Below are positions 55,253 to 63,206 of a stretch of 64,000 nt of DNA, piece by piece. The stretch covers positions 125 to 64,124 of the forward strand of contig NZ_NTUP01000009.1 of NCBI RefSeq assembly GCF_002561455.1, written 5' to 3'. Within the stretch, counting starts at the first letter, position 1, and the number at the start of each line of letters is the position of its first letter. The DNA is from Bacillus sp. AFS015802. Lineage in GTDB: Bacteria > Bacillota > Bacilli > Bacillales > Bacillaceae_B. The notes below the pieces were generated by a model. The model worked only from the letters and a program-made list of their open reading frames with translations, had not been told where the DNA came from and searched no databases. The translations under genes were made by a program, and so were the position numbers.

Positions 55253-56536
55253 GTGCAACACAAACAGATGGGGAAAAACTTGCTTTTGTTCCTACTCGTA
55301 TCATTCATATTGTTCATATTTGTTCAGCCGGCTTTCGCAGATGTTGGGGAAGTGGATATGGATCAGAACAGTGTAAGTAAGACTGAAGCAGGAGATAGTG
55401 AAAGCGGTGAAACGATCGATGGTGAGACAGACTTACCTTGGTGGAAGAGAGCACTGGAATTTGGAGAAAACGTCATTGAGGACGTTGGAGATGGCGTCAG
55501 AGATTTCGGTGACTGGGCATCGAATGAATGGAATCAATTCAAGGAAGACTGGCCGGATCGGTGGGATAAAATCAAAGGGGGATTCGAAAACGCCTGGGAT
55601 GCCACCTCAGATTGGTTTAGTGACCGTGCCGACGATGTAGGTGACTTCTTCGGGGCAGTCGGTGACTGGTTTGCTGAAAACGAATGGGCCCAAACTGTAC
55701 TCGCTGCAGTCATAGCAACAGGAGCAATAATAGGAGCAATTGCTCTTGTGGCCACCCCTCCTGGATGGATTATGATGGCAGTAATAGGTGCAGGAGCACT
55801 TGCTGGTGGATTCTTATATCAAGGGGCAGCCGCAAACGCAGGTGCGGAGTATAGCTTCTTTGGTGCTCTGAGTTGGGCGTTTGCCGGGGGAATCGCTGGA
55901 GGAATTGCGCAAGGTACAGGGACCTTGCCTTTCTTACTAAGGCTAGCGGGAAGTAGTGCTAGGGCATTTCCGGGGGCGGCGGTTAGGTATTTTAGTGGAT
56001 CTGGATTATTTAGGAATACATTAGTAGGTTCTACAGTTTCAGGCGTTTTTTCTCTAGGTAAGATGTTGATAACTGGAGATGTTGATGGATCAGATTTAAT
56101 AGTAGATACTGTGTTTGGTGGTCTAGCTGGGGGAATATTAGGGCCCCTAGGAGGGCCAATAGCAAATGCCTTTTCAACTAAAAATCTATATGAAATAGTT
56201 AAATTTGGTGTTATAACAAGTAGTTACGCTGGTATGGATAATTTTATAGCTGAAGGTCTAAAAGGTACTTGGGACACTTCTAATATACTTATTGGCATGG
56301 CAGCAGGAGCAGGTATGTATAGTGTGTTTGGTCCAATTAGTAAGTATCTAGTTAAATATTGGACTACACCGAATACATCCGAAGCAGATGAATTAATGGA
56401 TCAGGTTGGGGAAGAATTTTTGAATAAGAGCTTTGAAGAACCATATAAAGGATTTTTAGAAGATTCAATTGAAAATCCAGAACCACCAAAACCCTCAAAG
56501 CCAAAACAACCAGAAATAAAACCACTAAATAACTAA
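55253..56536 (+). CDS. Secreted protein, possible polymorphic-toxin-type architecture
   Basis: The 427-aa GTG-started protein has a signal peptide ending AFAD (about residue 29), then an acidic region of Trp-rich repeats (WKRALEF, WNQFKEDWPD, WDATSDWFSD) and two hydrophobic Gly/Ala-rich segments. The last ~180 residues from about LRLAGSSARAF onward are encoded by noticeably more AT-rich DNA. The tail ends in a Pro-rich stretch. No toxin domain is recognised. The 92-aa membrane gene right after it could be its immunity protein. All function is inference. Confidence 0.6.
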   Translation: MQHKQMGKNLLLFLLVSFILFIFVQPAFADVGEVDMDQNSVSKTEAGDSESGETIDGETDLPWWKRALEFGENVIEDVGDGVRDFGDWASNEWNQFKEDWPDRWDKIKGGFENAWDATSDWFSDRADDVGDFFGAVGDWFAENEWAQTVLAAVIATGAIIGAIALVATPPGWIMMAVIGAGALAGGFLYQGAAANAGAEYSFFGALSWAFAGGIAGGIAQGTGTLPFLLRLAGSSARAFPGAAVRYFSGSGLFRNTLVGSTVSGVFSLGKMLITGDVDGSDLIVDTVFGGLAGGILGPLGGPIANAFSTKNLYEIVKFGVITSSYAGMDNFIAEGLKGTWDTSNILIGMAAGAGMYSVFGPISKYLVKYWTTPNTSEADELMDQVGEEFLNKSFEEPYKGFLEDSIENPEPPKPSKPKQPEIKPLNN

Positions 56537-56548
56537 GGGGGAAAAAGA

Positions 56549-56827
56549 ATGAAAGAGCTAAGTACAAAAGGGAAAATTAGTGTATTAGTAGGTTTTTTCT
56601 CCATAGTATCTGCGATATTCTATATATTTTTTGCTATGGATGGAAGATCAAAACCAACAGATCAGGATAACTTGTTTTTTATTACAGTGATTATTATTGC
56701 AGTTGTTTCTGTAATATTTACAGTAGCAGACAGAGCAAAAACAAGAGGGGGAGAGTTCTCTTGGAAGAAGTTCGGGATCATCCTTCTAATTGTCATTCTC
56801 TTTGGCTTATGGAGATTAACAGTATAA
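56549..56827 (+). CDS. Small three-helix membrane protein, 92 aa
   Basis: Helices at ISVLVGFFSIVSAIFYIFF, FFITVIIIAVVSVIFTV and FGIILLIVILFGLWRL. No family recognised. It lies 12 bp after the secreted protein gene, which fits an effector/immunity-like pair, and is closed by a terminator. GGGGGAAAAAG precedes the start. Confidence 0.6.
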   Translation: MKELSTKGKISVLVGFFSIVSAIFYIFFAMDGRSKPTDQDNLFFITVIIIAVVSVIFTVADRAKTRGGEFSWKKFGIILLIVILFGLWRLTV

Positions 56828-56841
56828 CGAATTAATAGCCT

Positions 56842-56876
56842 AAAAAAAGCTTGAAAGCAAATTTCAAGCTTTTTTT
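56842..56876 (+). terminator. Terminator after the 92-aa membrane gene
   Basis: AAAAAAAGCTTGAAA (56842-56856) and TTTCAAGCTTTTTTT (56862-56876) form a perfect 15-bp stem. Confidence 0.92.
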
Positions 56877-56927
56877 AAAGATAGTACATTCCATTTTTAG
56901 GGATTTAAGTAAAGGGAGATTATCGCA

Positions 56928-57341
56928 ATGAAAATAATTGATGCAAAAAAAAGAGTGAAAACGATGGGAATTGTAGCTGTAGTGATCATGGGGATTCAAT
57001 TATTATTCCTTTTAGCAATGGTGACGCTAGGGCAGTCATTTTTACCAGGGTTAGATTTATGGAGTATTGTAGACGTCTTTATCGGTTGTGCATTGGTCAT
57101 TTGGTTATTAGTGAAAAAAAGTCGGACAGCCGCAGTAGGCTTACTGGTTCTTTATATTATTGCTCAGATCGTGATGGTATTTACGATGCAGAATGCAACA
57201 ATAGGTTTTTGGATTGGACGTTTAACGATGGTTACGATCATTTTAACCATTTATGGTCGCGGTGTGCAAGGTGCTTTCGCATATCATCGATTGAAAAAGC
57301 AGGAGGAAGACCAAAAAGCATCAGAGCGAGTTGCTTATTAA
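56928..57341 (+). CDS. Four-helix membrane protein, 137 aa
   Basis: Helices at IVAVVIMGIQLLFLLAMV, LWSIVDVFIGCALVIWLLV, AVGLLVLYIIAQIVMVF and IGRLTMVTIILTIYG, with a basic/acidic C-terminal tail. No family recognised. AAAGGGAG precedes the ATG. Confidence 0.65.
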   Translation: MKIIDAKKRVKTMGIVAVVIMGIQLLFLLAMVTLGQSFLPGLDLWSIVDVFIGCALVIWLLVKKSRTAAVGLLVLYIIAQIVMVFTMQNATIGFWIGRLTMVTIILTIYGRGVQGAFAYHRLKKQEEDQKASERVAY

Positions 57342-57443
57342 TTTTTTTATGAACGAAAATCCAAGCATTTAATATTCTCTCAGAAGATGTTTCAATGAAC
57401 ACTATTTTGTAATAGGGAAAAAATAAGAAAGGGAGCTAAAGAG

Positions 57444-57560
57444 TTGAAGATCAACAACCTAATGCTCGTCTGCCTTGTGTTTATTAGCATAGGGGCCTTT
57501 GGTGAAAAAGTAAGTGTCAGCTTATCAGAGGAATTTGGGGTCAGTCCCCCTGCATACTAA
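57444..57560 (+). pseudogene. Truncated gene fragment ending in the palindromic repeat
   Basis: A TTG-started frame reads MKINNLMLVCLVFISIGAF after AGGGAG, then runs out inside the palindromic repeat after only 38 codons. The signal-peptide-like start suggests a gene truncated by insertion of the repeat. Confidence 0.4.
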
Positions 57561-57595
57561 TGCGTTATTGTGACGGGGGACAGACCCCAATTTTT
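57527..57595. repeat. Palindromic repeat, copy 1
   Basis: GAGGAATTTGGGGTCAGTCC at the left and GGGGGACAGACCCCAATTTTT at the right around TGCATACTAATGCG; the core is 57537-57588. Confidence 0.85.
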
Positions 57596-57971
57596 CTGGG
57601 GACTATCCGGATTAATGTACTGGGGGATTGGCAAAGTCTTTAAAGGGTCTGCCAGCTTTAAAGAGATTCTTAAGGCAACAGCATGGGCCAATATTCCAAT
57701 TGTCTTATCGCTCCTATTATGGATTCCCGACATTCGAGTATTCAAACTTGGTGCTTTTTCAGCTTTTCCACCTCCACTCTCTCCAGGAGAAAGTGGGATC
57801 ATCATTGCTTCATCCATTATGGAAACGGTACTTTCCGTCTGGTATATCATCATCCTTATTAAAGCGATTGCGGAAGCTCACCAATTTTCTTCATGGAAGG
57901 CACTTGGTACAGCGATATTGCCAGGCGGGGTCATGTTGATTTTTGTTGCGATGCTTATGGTTGTTTCATAA
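57570..57971 (+). pseudogene. N-terminally truncated Yip1-type membrane protein
   Basis: The open frame gains its first codons from the palindromic repeat, then continues WGLSGLMYWGIGKVFKGSAS, SFKEILKATAWANIPIVLSL and IMETVLSVWYIIILIKAI. The hydrophobic pattern fits the C-terminal part of a YIP1 family protein, usually about 200 aa, so the N-terminus is missing. It may be decayed or use a new start. Confidence 0.6.
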
Positions 57972-58166
57972 TGTCATTAGCGAAGCGATATTGGTAAATA
58001 TAGAGCTTGCAAGCTGAACTGCAGCTACTCCTCTTCCAGCAATTCAACTAGTTGAGGCAAGTGAAGCAATAGTTGCAGGATTGGAGTGGATAAAAGCGAT
58101 AGTTTTTAGGCTTTTTAAATTACAGCTAAATACAATATTTTAAGAGTAATCACTTGGGGGAATAAC

Positions 58167-59564
58167 ATGAGGAATTTTAGAGTAACTCTGACATTATTAA
58201 TAGGAGTATCTATATTAATTACGGGGTGTGGCAAAGAAGAGAAAGAAGAGAAAGAAGAGCAACAAAGTATTGAGCAGGCTGTTAGTAATAATAGTGAGTC
58301 TTCAGACATGGGTAGTGTAGAACCTAAGGGAAAACAAGAAGAAAAAAGTATGAAGATAACACCATTACCCGATACCTACAAAGAGCTTGAAAGTCTACCT
58401 GTAGGGAAAGATTCTAGTTATATTCCCACGGCAACAAATGAGGAAAAGATGCAAGCGATAGAGCTCTTTAAAAACTTGCCGAACATTAAAGAGAATCCTT
58501 CTCAGAAAGAATTAGACTATTACTATCAGGAATTGCTTCAGAGAGTACAGAAAGACTTTAAAGGTCCGGAAACTTTGTTTAAACAAATGCGTTTTCAATC
58601 TTTTGGGAACCCTGATATTGAAGACTCACGCTATCAATTTAAGGATAATTTAAATGTAGAAGTAATTCTAGATTCATCAGGAAGTATGGCTCAGAATGCA
58701 GGAAACAATACCAAAATGGACGCTGCAAAAGAAGAAATAATGGAATTTATAAGAGAGTTACCAGAAGGAACAAGAGTAGGATTAAGGGTGTATGGACATA
58801 AAGGAAGCAATGCTGACAAAGATAAAACACTATCCTGCAGCAGTTCTGAGGTCTTATATCCAATAGAACCTTTTGAAGAATCAAAGTTCGAATCAGCTCT
58901 GAAGGATGTACAACCAACAGGATGGACCCCCATATCTCTTGCTTTAAATGAAGCTAAGCAAGACTTGATGAAATACGATGGAGAAAGTAATACAAACATT
59001 GTGTATTTAATAAGTGATGGGATTGAGACCTGTGATGAGGACCCTGTATCTGCCGCTAATAAACTATATAAATCCAACATTAGTCCAATTATTAATGTTA
59101 TTGGATTTAATGTTAATGGTGAGGGGCAAAGACAGCTAAAAGAGATTGCGGACTCAACTGAGGGCATCTATCAAAACGTAGAAGATCAAGATGAACTGAA
59201 ATCAGAGCTCAATAAAATTAATGATGTAGCAAACTCATGGAAAGAGTGGAAGGAAAAAGGTAAGCAATCCATAGATCTTAAAGAGGTGCAAAATAGCTTG
59301 GAGATTTTTAACTATATTACTGAGGAAGAATCCAAGTCTCTCAACGAGAAAGATCAAATTAATCTACTCGGTTATACTTTTCAGCAAAATAGCCTTATGA
59401 GTAAGGAGTCTCGTATCTATATTGAAGAGAAGAACAATAAGTATCATGAATGGATAGATTTAGAAATTGAAAAATTCAATTCGGAATTAAAAAATATTAA
59501 TCAACAGAATTATCAGCAAGCCAAAAAGATACTTGAACATAAATATCAAATTAATACTCAATGA
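58167..59564 (+). CDS. VWA-domain lipoprotein 2
   Basis: The 465-aa protein has a lipobox ITGC, a charged linker and a VWA domain with MIDAS VILDSSGSM at about residue 169, LRVYGHKGSNAD, TGWTPIS and SDGIETCDEDP. A coiled C-terminal tail follows. It resembles the VWA lipoprotein heading the Tad locus and its neighbours downstream, so it arose by duplication. GGGGGAAT precedes ATG 58167. Confidence 0.85.
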   Translation: MRNFRVTLTLLIGVSILITGCGKEEKEEKEEQQSIEQAVSNNSESSDMGSVEPKGKQEEKSMKITPLPDTYKELESLPVGKDSSYIPTATNEEKMQAIELFKNLPNIKENPSQKELDYYYQELLQRVQKDFKGPETLFKQMRFQSFGNPDIEDSRYQFKDNLNVEVILDSSGSMAQNAGNNTKMDAAKEEIMEFIRELPEGTRVGLRVYGHKGSNADKDKTLSCSSSEVLYPIEPFEESKFESALKDVQPTGWTPISLALNEAKQDLMKYDGESNTNIVYLISDGIETCDEDPVSAANKLYKSNISPIINVIGFNVNGEGQRQLKEIADSTEGIYQNVEDQDELKSELNKINDVANSWKEWKEKGKQSIDLKEVQNSLEIFNYITEEESKSLNEKDQINLLGYTFQQNSLMSKESRIYIEEKNNKYHEWIDLEIEKFNSELKNINQQNYQQAKKILEHKYQINTQ

Positions 59565-59591
59565 ATGAAGTGAATATTTCACGAGGAATTT

Positions 59592-59643
59592 GGGGTCAGT
59601 CCCCCTGCATACTAATGCGTTATTGTGACGGGGGACTGACCCC
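59592..59643. repeat. Palindromic repeat, copy 2
   Basis: Same 52-bp core as copy 1 with one difference (CTGACCCC instead of CAGACCCC), and the same GAGGAATTT left flank. It directly precedes a VWA gene fragment. Confidence 0.9.
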
Positions 59644-59651
59644 ATTTTTCC

Positions 59652-59771
59652 CGAGATTTAATTGACGCATCTTTAGATGAAATCTTAGAGGATTTAAAAT
59701 CAATGAATGAAAACGAGATAGAATCCTTAAAAGAAGAAATAAAAAATAAATATAAAACTGAAGTGGAATGA
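59652..59771 (+). pseudogene. C-terminal fragment of a VWA lipoprotein gene
   Basis: A 39-codon frame without a start reads LIDASLDEILEDLKSMNENE and ends LKEEIKNKYKTEVE, closely like the C-terminal tails of the neighbouring VWA lipoproteins (DLKDEIHKKY, QLKKEINEKY). It is the remnant of another family copy, cut off by the palindromic repeat. Confidence 0.7.
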
Positions 59772-59892
59772 GCGAGGTTGGGATTGTTAGCTAGTAGTAG
59801 AATAGCGGGCTTACATGGATTTTTGCTATCGTCGCTCGAACATAAAAACTGTCCATTCAGAATAAAATCTCTCTCAATACAGGAGGCATCCC

Positions 59893-61269
59893 ATGAAATA
59901 TCTTACAATGATCTTGCTTTCACTGAGTCTTTTTCTTATTGGTTGTGATGAAGAAGTGACGACAGAAAATACATCCCATCAAAGTGAAAATAATACTAAA
60001 AACAGTAAGCAAGAAGAAGAGGGAAAAACAGATAACACCAAAGAAAGTTTCTATGATGAGATAAAGGAAGTTCCTGAAAGTGCCGAGGAATTAATTAATC
60101 AGTCACCGGGTCAATTCGCTGCAAAGCCAGTTAGTTCGGATGAATGGGAGTCTAAAGTGATGAAAGAGATAAGAAAAGCTCCTTCCTTAAGTGAAAATCC
60201 CACAGAAGAAGAATACGATAATTACTTTAAATATTTATATTCTCTAGTGTCTGAAGATTTTCAAGACCCTCAAGAACTACTGAAAAAATGGGAATATGCT
60301 GTATCGGGCACCCCTAACGCAACTGATGAAAAATATAAATTTAAAGAAAACTATAATATTGAAGTTATTTTAGATTCAAGTGGGAGTATGAAGAATAAGG
60401 TCGGTAACCAAACACAGATGGCACTGGCAAAGGAGTCCATTCATAACTTCCTCTCTACTGTACCAGAGGAAGCAAATGTCTCTTTAAGGGTCTATGGCCA
60501 TAAAGGAACAGGATCTGATGCTGACAAAGAGAAAAGTTGTTCAAGTGTTGAACAGGTATATGATTTCAAACCATACAACGAGAAAGAATTTGAACAAGCC
60601 TTAGACAGTTTTCAGCCAAGTGGTTGGACACCTATAGAGGGAGCACTAAAAGCATCCAAGAAAGCATTTTCGTCATATGATTCTGAAAGCAACACTAACT
60701 TAATCTATCTAGTGAGTGATGGTATCGAAACGTGTGATGGAAACCCAGCCGGATTTGCTAAAACACTTGCAGATTCAAATATTAACCCAATCGTAAATGT
60801 TATTGGGTTCAATGTTGATAGTGAAGCACAGAAACAATTAAAAGAAATCGCCTCTAATACAGACGGTACCTATACAACCGTCACGAATTCAGACCAACTT
60901 GAGAATGAATTTAACCGAGCTAAGGATGTGTTGGGGAGTTGGAAAGAATGGAAAGAAGACGCTTTGGATGATGTGGATGCCAAAGAAACAGACGCATATT
61001 TTGATGTTTTAGGATATACGAATGATTTTTATTTCACTGGTCTAAGTCAGTCTAACAACCTATCTAGCTTAATACAAAATATTTATTTAGAGGATATTAT
61101 TACCCAAGAAGATAAGGAAGAATTACAGAACAGATTAAAGAATGTTGAAGATTTACTAAAAGAAGCAGAAAAAGAAATCGAAAATGATTTAAATAATAGT
61201 AGTTCTAAGAGATTGAACGATCTAAAGGATGAAATTCACAAGAAATATGACAGTAATACGAATCCATAG
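59893..61269 (+). CDS. VWA-domain lipoprotein 3
   Basis: The 458-aa protein has lipobox LIGC, a Lys/Glu-rich linker, the N-terminal conserved ELINQSPGQFAAKPVSSDEW block and a VWA domain with VILDSSGSM, LRVYGHKGTGSD, SGWTPIEG and SDGIETCDGNP. The tail is coiled. It is clearly most similar to VWA lipoprotein 4 right after it. AGGAGG precedes ATG 59893. Confidence 0.87.
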   Translation: MKYLTMILLSLSLFLIGCDEEVTTENTSHQSENNTKNSKQEEEGKTDNTKESFYDEIKEVPESAEELINQSPGQFAAKPVSSDEWESKVMKEIRKAPSLSENPTEEEYDNYFKYLYSLVSEDFQDPQELLKKWEYAVSGTPNATDEKYKFKENYNIEVILDSSGSMKNKVGNQTQMALAKESIHNFLSTVPEEANVSLRVYGHKGTGSDADKEKSCSSVEQVYDFKPYNEKEFEQALDSFQPSGWTPIEGALKASKKAFSSYDSESNTNLIYLVSDGIETCDGNPAGFAKTLADSNINPIVNVIGFNVDSEAQKQLKEIASNTDGTYTTVTNSDQLENEFNRAKDVLGSWKEWKEDALDDVDAKETDAYFDVLGYTNDFYFTGLSQSNNLSSLIQNIYLEDIITQEDKEELQNRLKNVEDLLKEAEKEIENDLNNSSSKRLNDLKDEIHKKYDSNTNP

Positions 61270-61495
61270 ATTCATAGATTCTTAAATGTGAAAAAGAATA
61301 TGGGAGACAATGGGGATGGATACTTGAAGCACTTTAAATCAGAGACTCGGAAAACATTCTCCATTATGGAACCGAACAGAGTAAATAAACAAGAACCATT
61401 GAACAAAAAAATATTCATTTTAAGTAAAATGTAGAAAATTCTAATCCACTGATTAAAGTAATCAAACAAGTTACATGCATTCAAGGAGGATATAC

Positions 61496-62872
61496 ATGAA
61501 AAAATACCTTTTCGTATGGCTCCTGCTGGCTTTGGTGTTATCAGGTTGTAATAGCGCTGAGCAAAAAGCAGATAACCAAAATAAGAGTCAAGGAACTGAA
61601 AAGAAGGAAAAAGACGCTTCGGAGACGAAGGAAAATAAAAAACCCAAAGAGGATTTTTACATTAATATATCCGAAGTGCCAAATTCAGTGGAAGCGGTAA
61701 TTGGTCAGTCACCTGGTACATTCGCAGGTGAACCAATAAGGAGTGAAGAATTTGAGCCTACTCTTTTCAAGGAAGTTGAAAATGCTCCTCCACTAAGCGA
61801 ACATCCAAGTGAGGAAGAGTATGATCAATATTTTAAGTATCTGTATTCTTTAGCTGCGGTTGATTTCCCTGACCCCCAAGACCTTGTGAAAAAGTGGGAA
61901 TACAGCATGTCAGGTACTCCCAATACTACCGATGAAAGATACCAATTTAAAGACAATTACAATATTGAAATAATATTGGATTCAAGCGGGAGCATGAAGA
62001 ATGATGTTGAAGGTAAAACTCAAATGGACCTTGCAAAACAAGCCATTAATGACTTCCTGTCAACCGCTCCTGGAGAAGCCAATGTATCTCTAAGGGTCTA
62101 TGGCCATAAAGGATCTGGCTCGGATCAAGACAAAAAAATGAGTTGCTCCAGAGTGGAACAAGTATATGGGTTTGATAAGTATAATAAAGAACAATTTGAT
62201 AAAGCATTAAACAGCTTTGAGCCGAGTGGCTGGACGCCTATTGAAGGAGCATTAAAAGCATCAAAAGAAGCGTTCAGCAAATTTGATTCAAAGAATAATA
62301 CGAATCTTATTTATCTTGTAAGTGATGGGGTCGAGACTTGTGACGGAAATCCTGTTGAATTTGCTAAAACCTTTGCGGACTCTAACATTAAACCAATTGT
62401 CAATGTCATCGGATTTAACGTGGATGGCGCTGCTCAAAAGCAGTTGAAATCTCTTGCTGATAACACTAACGGTATTTATACAACAGTGACCAATGCTAAA
62501 CAATTAGAGGAAGAATTTGACCGTGCAAAGGATGTTTTAGAGAGTTGGGAAGATTGGAAAGATGACGCACTCAATGATGCTGATGCCAAAAAAGTAGACG
62601 CAAACTTTGACATCCTAAGCTATACAAATGACTATTCATTAATGGCAGACATCCAGAATAATAATTTGTACGGGATCATCGCTGATCTTTCTTTAGAAGA
62701 TGTAATTACTATTGAACATAAGAAAGAACTTATGGAAAGAAAAGAAAATGTAAAAGATTTAATAGATGAGTCTGAAAAGAAAATAAAAGAAGATTTGGAA
62801 ATGAGCAGAGATAAGAATATTGACCAGTTAAAAAAAGAAATCAATGAAAAATATAGTACTAATATAAATTAG
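61496..62872 (+). CDS. VWA-domain lipoprotein 4
   Basis: The 458-aa protein has lipobox LSGC, a linker, the block VIGQSPGTFAGEPIRSEEF and the VWA motifs IILDSSGSM, LRVYGHKGSGSD, SGWTPIEG and SDGVETCDGNP. It shares its length with VWA lipoprotein 3. I chose ATG 61496, 8 nt after AAGGAGG, rather than the in-frame upstream start at 61475. Confidence 0.87.
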   Translation: MKKYLFVWLLLALVLSGCNSAEQKADNQNKSQGTEKKEKDASETKENKKPKEDFYINISEVPNSVEAVIGQSPGTFAGEPIRSEEFEPTLFKEVENAPPLSEHPSEEEYDQYFKYLYSLAAVDFPDPQDLVKKWEYSMSGTPNTTDERYQFKDNYNIEIILDSSGSMKNDVEGKTQMDLAKQAINDFLSTAPGEANVSLRVYGHKGSGSDQDKKMSCSRVEQVYGFDKYNKEQFDKALNSFEPSGWTPIEGALKASKEAFSKFDSKNNTNLIYLVSDGVETCDGNPVEFAKTFADSNIKPIVNVIGFNVDGAAQKQLKSLADNTNGIYTTVTNAKQLEEEFDRAKDVLESWEDWKDDALNDADAKKVDANFDILSYTNDYSLMADIQNNNLYGIIADLSLEDVITIEHKKELMERKENVKDLIDESEKKIKEDLEMSRDKNIDQLKKEINEKYSTNIN

Positions 62873-62895
62873 TATTCTTGAATAACTAGAATTTC

Positions 62896-62948
62896 AGGTC
62901 AGTCCCCCTGTATACAAAAATGTATTATTGTGACGGGGGACTGACCCC
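62896..62948. repeat. Palindromic repeat, copy 3
   Basis: A more diverged copy: AGGTCAGTCCCCCTGTATAC on the left and GTGACGGGGGACTGACCCC on the right, with the central loop changed. Confidence 0.85.
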
Positions 62949-62988
62949 ATTTTCCCAAACTTACACAGGAAACTAAAGAGGTTAATAG

Positions 62989-63126
62989 GCTCTAAATTGG
63001 ATCGGGGTCGCTGCTGCCATTATTACCATTGTAACTTTATTGTCTACTGCAGTGAGTAGTAGTGGAGATGGAGGATCAGGCATGGTGTCAAGCATCTTTG
63101 AAAAAATACAATCCATGATTGAGTAA
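62989..63126 (+). pseudogene. Flp pilin-like fragment
   Basis: A 45-codon frame without a start reads ALNWIGVAAAIITIVTLLST, then GMVSSIFEKIQSMIE. It parallels the flp pilin (ALEWVALGLVVL, then IVSKLEEMINKIG), and stops lie immediately upstream. It looks like a degenerate second pilin gene whose leader is lost or frameshifted. Confidence 0.6.
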
Positions 63127-63206
63127 TAGTCATAATATAAGAGCAAGTAGTCTATTTAGGCTTGTTCCTTTATACTATGATTTTATTTAGAAAGTGGGGG
63201 GAACGA

